Notes under the pieces: generated by a model
Told to the model about the DNA's origin: nothing
What the model saw: only the letters and a program-made list of their open reading frames with translations
Database searches by the model: none
Shown here: positions 46,361 to 57,740 of the stretch, in pieces
How positions within the stretch are numbered: the stretch's first letter is position 1
How the letters are laid out: every line of letters begins with the position of its first letter
Program-made: the position numbers and the translations under genes
NCBI GenBank assembly: GCA_026936325.1
Contig: JAPTHN010000004.1
Location: forward strand, 44,657,289 to 44,721,288
DNA length: 64,000 nt
From: Platynereis dumerilii
Lineage: Eukaryota; Annelida; Polychaeta; Phyllodocida; Nereididae
Reading direction: 5' to 3'

Positions 46361-49119
46361 AAAGATAGACTTTCTCCTGCAATGAAGATATAAAGGTAAC
46401 TTGTTTCCCTATTTTGGCGATTTTATGAAGGTGGATGTATAGCTATACTCCAGCATTCTTTCGACATCTGGATGATCAGATGATCTGATCATGCCTGATA
46501 TGTTTCAAGAAGAATTTTGTAATGCTATTTAAAAGGATTTAATCAAGTACGAAAAATATACAGCATAATTCTCAAGTTGAACATATTGCAGTAACTGATT
46601 TAGTAAATTTGATAACTTATGACTCTGACTCAAATTCCTCAACACAACATTGATACGCCAGACAATAAATTAATTATATACAGTAGAACCAAGACCTAGT
46701 AGAATCTTTGATAAAGAAATAGTAGTCTTTCTAGTAGGTCTACAGTCTACACTATTCCAACTATGCAGTAACCATTGCAGACCCACAGGATCCCCGGCCA
46801 CCAGTGGTTCCTTCTTTCGGAGCCTATTCTGAGGCGAATAAAACATCCCGCCCCTGGGACTCGTAACCATTCACCCGACCAAACCTGATCTATTTCGCCG
46901 ACTCAAAATATCCCCTCTTCTTTCAGCCTCTAAAATGTGCCGTCCATTCATTCTTTCTACCATCCATTCATCCCATTACAGACAAGAAGACTCAAGTCAG
47001 TGGTGGTTAACAATGGTACAATGGTTGGATGCGGGAAAGGTTCAGAGATGGTGAGGTCCAATATTCGAGTACAGCCTAGATAAACTAACAACAAAGGACA
47101 GTGTATCATGGGGCTGCATACGGTGTTTGCAAGCAATGGTTTGTCTCTCCATTGAAATATTATATATACCTACCTATTTATCAATAATATAATAGCGTTT
47201 CATTTTTTGCCACGGGAGAGTTCTAGGTAACATCTCCTAACCGGTACTCACCATATTGAATGGCAGTCATCATCTATCATATTAACCTATTTATCTACTC
47301 CGAAAAAAGGTTTGGGTGAAACAGACAAAATGTTATCTGTTACATTTTATTGATCAAATCACACAAAAACATGATCAGGGTTGACAATTTTCCCGTCTAT
47401 TTCACATAACAAGAACCCAGGGGTTCAAAATGGAGGTGGTGTAGTGTCCTAAGTTGAAGTTCATATGGCCTGAAATTTACTATTTCCTTGATATGAGTGC
47501 CAGTACCAGGTGTTGTTAATATATTGTGTGCTAAATTCAAGAATTTTACAAATAATCCATTTTCAAGCCACAAAATGACCATGTGGCATGTGCGATATGG
47601 AAAAAGAATACATTCCATAAAAGAACTTGAAAAGAGCTTTAACATGATGCATGGAAATGTGTGTGATCTGCCAGGTAAAACCTCCTTTTTGTGGAAGGAG
47701 CTGCACATTCATTTATTATTATACAGCATTTTGGTGAATATGATATGATGAACAATGAGAAGACTGGGAGTCTTAGAGTAAGACAAACATTTTTTTCACA
47801 TTTTTGCTGAATTTGCTCTTACTAATTTTTCTAAGAGCATTAAGACCTCCAAAAGGCACATTAAGAGTATTTAACGCATAATATGGCAGATTTTCATGTT
47901 CAAACGTACAATTGTTTCGGAGTTCTGTTCCGGAAAGGAAAAAAAATTATTATTTTTAATTTCCAATATTTTACAAAAACTGTACCAATTGGCAATTGCT
48001 TAAATATGAACACCAAAAGACACATATATTCTACAAGACCCATTCATGTGTCAAATATCATATATACAAGTGCAATAGTTTAGGCACAGTGGCCAATACA
48101 CAATGTGTGATGCTGCCCGTAGTGGATTCAAGCAAGATAAAAACGAAGTCACGGCCAAATAACAATATACTGGCTATTCATTCCCATGTCAGATGCTTGC
48201 TCTATAATCAAGCTAAGGTGCATTCTTGATTCCAAACTTCTCCAAACAAAATTGCCAAGTCCGGGCTCAAAAGACATTCGAAAATGCTCAAATTTCAAAT
48301 TTCCCGCCAAAACTTTCCATTTGGTCAAAGTGACTGCATAAATGGAGATGTGTACACACACCTCCATTAAAAATCTTGTCTGATATACACACAATTTTCG
48401 ACGGACACCAGCTAGAGTCAAGGAGGGTAAATCCGTCCACCTTTGGCTATTATAACTGTATTTTATGGAAAATAATACTAGATGCAAAAATAAAAATTAG
48501 CACATTTAAAGGGGCATATTCTAACATTCGTTTTGTCTGTTTTACACAAACCTTTTTTCAGTGTATCGATTCTCCACTTGGACATAGGTTTGAAGAACAA
48601 CAAACGGGATGCACGGCATCACCTACAGCTTTGTTTGGTTTTCAGTTTTAGGCTGAAGTTGGACACTTCTACAATCTCCATACCCATATACATCAGTCAA
48701 AAATACAGCCTTCCGCTCCTCATCAGTTCCAAAGACACTAAAGAACAATTAGAACACATTTACCTGACTTTCCCAGTATTACCGACGCCAAGTGTATTTT
48801 TTCAAAGTCACCAAAATCTTTCTCAGATTTCTTACCTGCAAAGAGAAAAGGAAAGCAAAATTTTAATACAACAGTCATAGATAGAAATGTAATATGACAA
48901 TCATAGAATTAGAATTAATTATTATATACAATTATATCCAGGTGTCATGATTATAAAATATAAGAACTTATGGTGGACAAGTTAAAGTTTTTACACATGA
49001 GGTGAACGAATATCGAGTAAAATGTCGTCGACCGCCTCTCTCATTTCTTCTCACTTCATCAATCAGACCTAGGGCAGCCTGAACAGGTATTTGAGGTGTA
49101 AATGGTGAACTTATCTTTC
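46361..49119. other. Right-arm spacer between B' and A'
   Basis: No alignable counterpart in the left arm and no gene. A less AT-rich stretch lies at 46740-46880. The frames at 47397-48880 have no recognisable domain. AAAGGGGCATATTCTAAC at about 48508 resembles the AAAGGGGCACAGTCGACC phrase near 29930 and may be a dispersed-repeat edge. Confidence 0.5.
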
Positions 49120-49250
49120 TTGCTTTCTATCTTTCCATCTTTCTATCTATCCATCCCTTTATCTCTCTATCTCTCTATCTGTCTATCTACTTATCTATTT
49201 ATCTATCTATATATCTATCAATATATCTATCTATCTATCTATCTGTCTAG

Positions 49251-49281
<31 letters not shown>

Positions 49282-49285
49282 GTCA
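49120..49285 (+). repeat. (TATC)n/(TGTC)n tract
   Basis: CTATCTATCT and CTGTCTGTCT words just outside A'. The left arm likewise has a GATA/TCTGTC-type tract next to block A, so simple repeats flank both outer ends. Confidence 0.85.
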
Positions 49286-49320
49286 CAGCTTCCACCACCT
49301 CTGTTGGATGATTCATAAGC

Positions 49321-49510
49321 AGAAAAGCCAGACACTCGCCAAACCAGAACTACTCAAAGGACCATAACCATCAAAGGCCAAAATCCCAACATTCATCTAT
49401 TTTGCAAACCAGCCATATTTACACACATATTTACTGCCAGGGGTCTTAAGACTTATTGTATGCTGGTGCACAAGCAAAACGCCACTTCAAAACAACCTCA
49501 GGACAGCTGG
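49321..49510 (-). repeat. Mirrored block A' (right copy)
   Basis: Reverse complement of block A with four differences in 190 bp. It marks the outer edge of the mirrored structure on the right. Confidence 0.9.
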
Positions 49511-50259
49511 ACAGATATTGAAGACAAACACAGACACACAACTAACAACAATTACAGAAGGTGCGGAATAAATAGCATTCCATCCCAGACAGAGCCAATC
49601 ACTGCTCTATTTGGACAGACAAACTACATGTATCACCAATAGACAAAAATCCAAAAGGCAACTAGTTGGACAGACAAAATGACCAAAAAAAAAAAAAGAC
49701 ATCTGCAGTAAATTAAATCTGGAAATCCCTTACCTAAAAACATGTTTTGAATAATTATGGTGTCACTTAAGCAAACTCAGGTTGATACTCATAAATAAGC
49801 ACATACAGAATACCAAACTGAAATACAATGTGGCTATAGCTTGGTATTGCATTTCTTCTTAGTAAAATTATCAATGCACTGTTTACATACAACATGTACA
49901 GTGTGAACCTTCTATAGACTACCAGAGTCCACGTGTTTGTTAAAATAGTTGTTACTAAGTTAAAGGCAACCACACTTGATGGACTGATTGAAACTTGAAG
50001 ATATTGCAGACAGACTTCCAAACTGCAGATAGACAAAAATGAAACTCTTGCAGACTGATATACAATACAACTTGGCATTCGCAATCTTCTATACACAATT
50101 CATTATATACTCAGCCAACTCTGGCCTGTCAGACTACATATTTACAATACTCCTTCCTTAGCTGTTTTTATCTGCAGGTCTGTCTGTATGTCTGTCAGTT
50201 AGTCTGTCTACTAGATCTATATACACAACTGAAAGACCTGGCACCCACTTCATCTATTC
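49511..50259. other. No recognisable feature
   Basis: The 109-codon minus-strand frame at 49767-50096 has no recognised domain. An A-run lies at 49685-49697. Confidence 0.45.
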
Positions 50260-51500
50260 TTTTTCTATAGATGTGTCGTTTAATATTACCATGGCCATAT
50301 ACCACTCCACAGCAGTGACAGATGACAACACAGCATTTATATATCCCCTTTTTGTACAGGTCATCAATCTGATAGCCTATGTGGTCTAGACTAACACCTC
50401 CACTCTCTCTGAAGCATAGTCTTTAATCATGGATTTAGCGTATGGCTGACAGAACAAATAAAAGTACCGTTATACCAATGCCTTTAGAATTAAGAATTTA
50501 CAATCATACTGAACTTATGTATTACTGGAATTGTAATGCTATTGGTAACATTTTTAGAGCACAATTCTTTGCCTAAAGGTAGTATGCCCGCATAGTTAAT
50601 TGACTATCTATGGATAGATTTCAGTCATATTAAACACATTCCAGTTGAAAAATTTACCTGATTGCTATTTTAATGGCAGAATATGAAGTTTATTTCCTTG
50701 AAAAATGTAAACAAATAGTTTTTCATGCCGTGAAAAAGTCATGCATTGTTTACAAATCAAGCAATGCAGGGCTCTCCTTCAGTAATTTAAGGCCTTACAA
50801 TCAATTAAACTCACTTAATTATGGAAAACACGCAATTCTGTTGATTGGAAGTGCATACTATACTCAAAATCTATCAGTTTATGATCATTGGCGGACTTAC
50901 TACCTTTAATTTCGTCTATTGAGGGAGATTTTATAAAAGTGCGACAGTCTGAGGCACAGCCTTTAATCATAAATTTAGCATTTGGCTGAAAGAACAAATA
51001 GAAGTTCTGTTATACCAATGCCTTTAGAACCAAGAATTTATACAATTTAGTTCACTCTTTGCAACTGGAATTGTTATATAATCGACAAGTGACATCTACA
51101 TAAAAGCACTATCTAGATAGCCACAAATGTCTCAGGACATTATGTTTCTGGCAAAAGATTTTTTTTCAGAGCGCAACTCTTCTGGTTAATTTTTTTCTTC
51201 TGAAGGGGCTGTTTTTAAAAAGCTGTGACAAATGAGCACCTTTGAGAATTTTATTTCTTAAATCAGCCCAGTAGCTGTCACCAGGTCGGCACTTCTTTTT
51301 CCTGATTCCTGGTTTCAGACAATTCACTTTATTCTCAAAAGAGATGTGTCAGTGGACATTACCATGGCCATATACTACTCCACACAGGTGATAGATGACA
51401 ACACAGCATTTATATATCTCCTTTCTTTGTACAGGTCATCAATCTACTAGCCTGTGTGCCTGAGTGGACAACACTAACACCTTCACTGTTGCAGCAGCCT
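50260..51500. repeat. Diverged local direct duplications
   Basis: 50265-50400 and 51345-51475 share ATTACCATGGCCATATAC, GATGACAACACAGCATTTAT and GTACAGGTCATCAATCT. 50420-50530 and 50955-51060 share TATACCAATGCCTTTAGAA and TTTAATCAT. The arrangement suggests duplication followed by rearrangement. A further weak echo (GACAGATGACAACACTGCAC) lies at about 51993. Confidence 0.7.
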
Positions 51501-52961
51501 AATGTATTGACGTTATGTTAGTATATATAGTCAAAGGAAAATATGGCAGTATCTTCCTCAGTAATAGACTGTGTGGGAATATCGAGCCTTGGTTCTTGAA
51601 AGAGGCTCTTCAGAATTAACAAATATGTTTTCAATAAGACATATTTCGGCAACTTAGTCATGTTAATGCAGGACGTGAATTTCCTTAAATATGTCACAAC
51701 CATAACTATCAAAATGACTAGGCATCACATTATGTCAAGATTTTTTCACAAGACAAATTTCATTATAACCTACCAAACAACATATATGTACATTTGGTGA
51801 TGGCTCTGTTACTAAGGTTTTCAATAATGAGCCAGCAACAGGACAGCCAAGAACTATCAGATCTCTAATTTTCCTCAACAAAAATATGTGAAGTTAAGTC
51901 TGTTTCCATTTATAGGTTACAATTGGTCTATTCTTTTTCAATATATTTTTCATCTTAGGAAAACTCAGGGGTCCATTCAACAGTTTCTGGACATGACAGA
52001 TGACAACACTGCACTTATCTTCCTTTTCTCTGCAGCAGATCATCCATCAACTTCTGTATTGCTGGTCTCTAGCCAGAAGACAGCCTTAAAGAAAACTTAC
52101 CATACAATATATTTGTGAAAAGAAACCACAGACCTGATGCTGACTCGCAAGTCGTTATGACTGAAATAGCTGATTTATAATAATATTTTGAAACAAATTG
52201 ACCTACCATTTATCAAAATTTATATAGTATCAGTATTCTACAACATGTATCTTCCAACTTTCAACATTGATACAGAAATCTCCATCTCTGTCAAATTAGC
52301 CTGTATTTTCTATAGATTCGACAATAATATCTCTTCAATGAAAAAGTATAAGAATTTAAAACATTTTACCAAAAATACACAAAATCACTTACACCATTCT
52401 CTTTAATAGCTCACACCTGATCACTGACAAGTATCCCCTTGTATGGCAACCTTTAATAGTACGGAAGAAGCCATGCTCAAAATCTGACCCAATTGACAAC
52501 TGGCTGATAGGTCGGATGAAGACTTACAAATGTCTGCCTTTCTCAGGATTCACCCAACTGAAGGTATTTAGGTCACAACAGCTCCAGTAATTACTTGAAG
52601 GCTACAGGTGTCTGCAGGTTTATTGAGGTGCAATACTGGTTTAATACTGTGATGCTGAGGTACTAGTTCAATACATTACTGGATTACTTGATAGTATAGT
52701 TTAAAGAAAATTACTGCTTATTGAGAGAATCAAATAAACTGACCCATCCCAGTCAGAAACTGACTTCTAACTACATACGTATTCTTTCATATATATTGTA
52801 CGAAATTGGCATAGACGTTTTATCAGGCAACCGTTCGGTCTCTTCGGTACGATATATCAGATGGGCTTTCAACCTATACTGATGCGTAACACTAATATCA
52901 GACAGATGCCTATACATTACATTTCGTGACATTTAATTTTATTCAAAATGGATGGAAGATT
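51501..52961. other. No recognisable feature
   Basis: AT-rich with several 60-76 codon frames lacking domains or splice context. No tRNA or repeat family recognised. Confidence 0.45.
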
Positions 52962-53150
52962 GCAACTGATGATTGAGTGAGATGGTTGTGCAATTTCTTT
53001 GAGCTAACATGGCTTTTTGTTTTGAGTTATAATATTCTGTCTGTTGTCATGACCTAAAACAACATGCTATGTTAGCTCGCAGGAAATGTGCAACCATCTC
53101 ACTCAATCATTTTTAAAGCTAATCAAACTTCAAATTTACAGTGTATGCCC
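52962..53150. mobile_element. GAGTCAGC-type palindromic MITE, short form
   Basis: The left arm ATGATTGAGTGAGATGGTTG is mirrored by CAACCATCTCACTCAATCAT, and the right terminus is CTTCAAATTTACAGTGTA. The left terminus is damaged. Same family as 11217 and 38855. Confidence 0.75.
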
Positions 53151-53270
53151 TGTTTTATAAGTCTAAGATAGGCCACAATTTCGCAGTTTCATATATGTTC
53201 GGAAAATGTCATGCATTATCGCTCACTTCCCAAGTTTCCATATACACAAAACTGGCACAAACTGCTTTGG

Positions 53271-53423
53271 GGTTTTTTCAGGTAGCGGTCGTTTAGCGTT
53301 GTCCCCGGATGGCCATCTGTATGCGAGGGAGCAAGGGTCAGATCCAGATGGGGAAAATCACGACCTCTACACCCCCAGACAAAAATATATGAGATGGAGA
53401 GAAGTATATGGGACAGGCTAGTG
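53271..53423 (+). other. GC-richer open stretch, possible exon or relic
   Basis: After a pyrimidine-rich GGGGTTTTTTCAG that resembles a 3' splice site, a frame reads SGSGRLALSPDGHLYAREQG and on to YGTG before a stop. Its composition is clearly less AT-rich than the neighbourhood. No donor is obvious and no family is recognised. It could be a fragment of an unrecognised repeat or a decayed exon. Confidence 0.2.
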
Positions 53424-54061
53424 GCCTGACCACTGCCATTGCAATTTGCAATGCCAGAACAAAATGGATTCAATTTACAGGATGGACAAGGCGAGAAAAA
53501 ATTTCTTCGTTTCTACATTGCGCAGTATATCCAAAGTTTTACTTGACTCACATTATAAACTACACCAAGGTATATCAATCTCTCCATTTACCTAACAACT
53601 TCGAAGTATCCATTATCTGTACGTATTTATTTATGTATAAATCTGTCTTTGTGTGTTCCAGATTCGAGTTGCATGCCAGACTAAGTCTCAGGTCTGTATC
53701 TAAACTATCGATCAAGTAATATTTTCTATAGCCAATCTGTCTGTCTAGTTCTTATTCTATCTTTCTGTCTGACTACCTACTTACTAACCAACCTATCCAC
53801 TCCCATAGCCAACAATCATTATCCAATAAGCATACACACCCACTAACCCTATATTGGTTCTCCGCCCACCTATTTCATCCCCAGAATCAAAAAGATACTT
53901 TATGCAACAAGGTTGATATCATACACACATCACATCCAGAGGTCCAGACAAAAAAAGGGAGAAACAACAATGGTCAGTTTCAGCCAGATCGGCATAATAT
54001 ACAGCAAACATTGTGTGTAAATAAGGCATACTGATTTTTGTTACTCCGTTGGCCATCAGGA
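53424..54061. other. No recognisable feature
   Basis: Scattered CTGTCTGTCTAG words near 53740. No gene. Confidence 0.45.
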
Positions 54062-54165
54062 GATACACAGAGAAATGGCAGACAGAAATAGCAGAGAGAA
54101 ATGGCAGACAGAAATGGCAGACAGAAATGGCAGACAGATGTGCCAGACAGAAGTGGCAGATTTCC
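54062..54165 (+). repeat. 15-bp minisatellite (GAAATGGCAGACAGA)n
   Basis: About six to seven imperfect tandem copies. The reverse frame reads as repeats of HFCLPFLSAI and is an artefact. Confidence 0.9.
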
Positions 54166-55187
54166 AGAAAGATGTAGAAGATGACATCAATACAGATTGA
54201 CATCAAAAATATATCAGAGATTGGCAGATTCCCGCAAGATACCAGATGTCGGGAATTTGCTCTAATTTACATGGATGGCAAAAACTAGAGATCATCGAAG
54301 TGAAAATACCTCATTCTAAAAAATGTCCTTCATGGTTGATCTTTCGTGCCATTTTTTAATTTTTTGAAATTACAAATATATTTAAAAGGTGAAGCCAGTT
54401 ACATATTTCAAAGAGCCCAGACTGCAACAGATATTTTAAAATGCAATACTGCAACTGTAATATTCAGCATGTTTAAGGTGCAATACATTTTAGCACTTTA
54501 GTAATTATATGGCATATTCATACTAATATTCAAGACCAGGCACCACAAACCAGTATTCAACTAGAGCATCTGCGGTACCATAATTGGTAGCAATCGGTAG
54601 CTCTTATCGGTGGCCAAAACAAGTCAGAAACCTGGCGGGGATCGGCCTGAGCCTCACTGATCCCTTTTTCTCATCCCGGTCATTCCTACAGGTCCTTACT
54701 TGTCTTTATATCCCCCTTAATGTGCATCAAATATGAGTGGACCATGCACTGGGGCCGCTGGGACCACTTGGGCTAAATATAATGCCAAAGTAGGTCCACT
54801 ACCATCGGTGAGATATTGCATGCATACAAATGGCAGGCCGAGGATTCTAACGGCATCGGTAGGATTGGTTGGAAGGGGGGTTAGGGTCTGTGCTTTGGTA
54901 TCTGAATCTGTCAAGATAATGTGTCCCATATATATTGTGAGGCTGAATCTATTATTGTTTGTCAAAATAATACCTGCTACCATATCTGCAAAACAAAATG
55001 GCAGTTGCAAGTTCAGCATCGGCAGCCCGGGTTGGAAAGAGGGTAGAGGTGGGTGCTTTGGTATCTGAATGTGTCAAGAGAATGTGTGGAGAATGCTCCA
55101 AAAGGTGATTTTATGATCAGCCTCCACACTGTTTTGGTACTGGTACAAAAAACTGTGATGACAGTCGTAAACCGTTACCACAGTTCT
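54166..55187. other. Unannotated, with ~160-bp direct repeat
   Basis: GCTTTGGTATCTGAATCTGT at about 54892 recurs as GCTTTGGTATCTGAATGTGT at about 55054, with flanking similarity over ~70 bp. The two overlapping ~100-codon frames on opposite strands at 54717-55068 have no recognised domain. Confidence 0.5.
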
Positions 55188-57660
55188 GGCCAGGATTCAA
55201 ACCTGGTGCAGGTGCATCAGAGGAGGAGGCTTAGTTACTAGTTACACAAAATCAATGCCCAAAGCAACCAAGACACCAAGCTGCTTGTCAGAATTAACAT
55301 GACAAGTAATACTAATTTACTTTAAAATACTAAATACAAACATATTTACCCCACGCGAATCGAATATTGCAATCAATTAATTTTGATCCATTGTAAACTT
55401 TTCAACAAATCAAAGTAATGTTTGTGAACTACATATCAGCCGAAGTAAATGTCAAAATATAAGCACACACACTCAACTTGATTGAAACACATTCCAATAC
55501 AAGCCCAGCTGATGGATGATCTTGACAGTTACAAAATTGGTAAATCAGTTGAATGGCCATTTGATTGATGAATTTCTGCTGTCTCTTATTGACAATTCAT
55601 TCACAGTTGACAAATCATCTTGTGCTTGAGTTGGCACTGAAGTGATTTCCTTCAACAAATTTGAGTGGTTTTGAAAGAATTTTTACACATTTCATCCCTT
55701 TTTCTTAACTTGTCTTTTTTCATTACATTTGAGTAAATGGATAACATACTTCATACTGGTGATTGGGTGTTATAAATTGTGGTGATTCACTTGTCTGATG
55801 ACATTATACGTCCCATTACTTTGGGAAAAATGCACATGTAGGCAGTTAAAACGTCCATTTTGCATGAATTTGACCAGTCATGAAAATGCATTTAGAGTAG
55901 ATCTTAATCAGGCTTTATCTCCTGGATTGAAGTTCTCAAGGCCCTATAGGGATTATTGCTGGTCTTGGAAATATCAATGGGCTGGAAATCATAATGTGAG
56001 ACCCCGAAGGCACAGTTGAATGCAGCATAAAATATTTTGGTCACATTTGGATAGTGCCAGATGTAAGAGATATCATTATTTAAAGAACATCTCATTACAT
56101 CAGTAATGCTATATAATTACGCTGAGTTTGAGAAAGATCTCACAATGAATCACATGGTGCAAAATTGTCACGTAAAGCAGAATCGAGCTCAATTTTACGA
56201 GCAAAAATTGATCATCTCCTTTGACAAACAAGAACTTTTAAATTGCCACCTTTCGACATTTTTTTTTTTGATGGCAAAAAGCAACAAAAATACTCCAAAA
56301 CACCTTTTAGATCCAGTTGTGCCAAAGTCGTCACAGAGCCATATGTAAGTATATATAACTTTATTTTACTTTGTATTTAATCCAACACAATTGTTTAAAA
56401 GTTTATAACATCTATACGACTAAGTGAAATATAGATTCAAAGTCCTAATGTCCTATGCGGAATATATGTATACTTTGTGTAAATCACAGTGTTGGGTTTA
56501 TACCATGTAAGACAATAATTTAACAACATAAGACAATTCCAAATATTGGCCAGCAGTATTTGAAGCCGCGAACCGTATCAAAAAGGTGTAAGCTAAAACC
56601 AAAACCAAACGGTGTGCACTCTCCCATCTCATCGATCTACACACGGGAGCAGCAAAAACTTGCCTTAAAATTATGAGAAAACTGCACTTGCCGCACTCTT
56701 CAGAGAGTCCATATCTATGCAATTTCAGGAAGGGAGTGTAGACCATATTGCCAATTAATCACATAGCTGAAGCACATCTGAAGCACATCTGAGAAAAATC
56801 TAAGAAAGCTGACCCTTATCATTCCGAGAAGTCCCTAAACTGCAACAGATAATTTGCCTGTACTTTTTCATGAGGTTTTCCTTTTCTTTGGCCATCTCAC
56901 ACTTTCCATTTTTTGTCTCATCTTTTTTGTAAATCTTCTTCTTTTTCGTGTGTAGTACATAGACTCTAATAGCACTCTAGATCTATCATTTAGTGTGATT
57001 CACTGGGCAAGAAAAAATATGCTCCATCGAAAATTGCAGGGCAGTAGGTTAGCTGTTCTGTGGTATAGCCAAGGAGAAAGTTCACTGTAAGCGGCTAAGA
57101 TATGTTTAGGAGATATAACATAGAAGATAACAGAAAGTCACACATAGACAGATAGATAGGTCTACAGGTAGATAGCCACACAGATAGATAGCCAGATAGA
57201 TAGACAGGTAGATAGCCAAGTAGATAGCCAGACAGATACTTGTAGATGGACAGGACAGAATAGGCAGATCAGAATAGACAGACAAGAAAATTTAAAGATT
57301 AGATAAGTCAAAGAGCAGCTGAAGAGATGAACTAGATAGAAAGTAGAAAAAAACACATAACATGTAGATATAGATGTAATCATAGAGCAACAATCTTAGG
57401 ATAAATAGACATATATATCCTATTCGATAAAATGCTAACCTGGCAATATGCTTTATCAAAGAGAACCCTGCAGCCTAATGCCTTTAGTATTCTGATATGT
57501 GCTCTGCTTTGTGTCTATTCCCATAAATTGCCATATTCTTCTTTGTTTCTCAACAACATATGAACATTCTGGTTGTTTTCTATATGCTTTGATATGTGCT
57601 ACCTTCCTGTACAATGTGTGTTTACAGTGGTCCCTCGGTTATAAGACTTGAAAAACATCA
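55188..57660. repeat. Tandem 2.4-kb unit, copy 1 (most diverged)
   Basis: Starts near GGCCAGGATTCAAACCTG, a tRNA-B-box-like word also seen at the start of copies 2 and 3, and ends near GGTTATAAGACTTGAAAA. It shares GGTAAATCAGTTGAATGG, AATTTCTGCTGTCTCTTATT, GCACTTGCCGCACTCTTCAG and GAACCCTGCAGCCT with the other copies. The middle (55800-56350) is clearly more diverged. The minus-strand frames at 55904-56095 (IFYAAFNCAFG) and 56498-56746 correspond to frames in the other copies. Confidence 0.85.
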
Positions 57661-57740
57661 GCTTGATTGGTTTGGGTAGTTATATCATCTGCTAGTTTAA
57701 CAGCTCATTCAAAGATCCAGCAACGATGATATTCGTAACA

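Larger units (their letters stand above)
31241..49510. other. Mirrored inverted duplication of ~18 kb, blocks A-B-C-D / D'-C'-B'-A'
   Basis: Four blocks (31241-31430, 34531-35148, 35440-35710, 36296-36500) recur as reverse complements in exactly reversed order (49321-49510, 45748-46360, 44703-44985, 43860-44050), centred near 40.2-40.4 kb. Inter-block distances are similar on both sides for A-B (about 3.1 and 3.0 kb) and C-D (about 0.6-0.65 kb). They differ for B-C, where the right side has extra low-complexity DNA. Between blocks the arms do not align by eye. The central loop holds two DNA transposons (38855-40704 and 40800-42800). The simplest reading is one inverted duplication followed by decay of everything except the blocks. 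Confidence 0.8.

Noticed and set aside
54717-55068. Overlapping ~100-110 codon frames on both strands
   Set aside because: No domain, and a local 160-bp duplication explains part of the open length.
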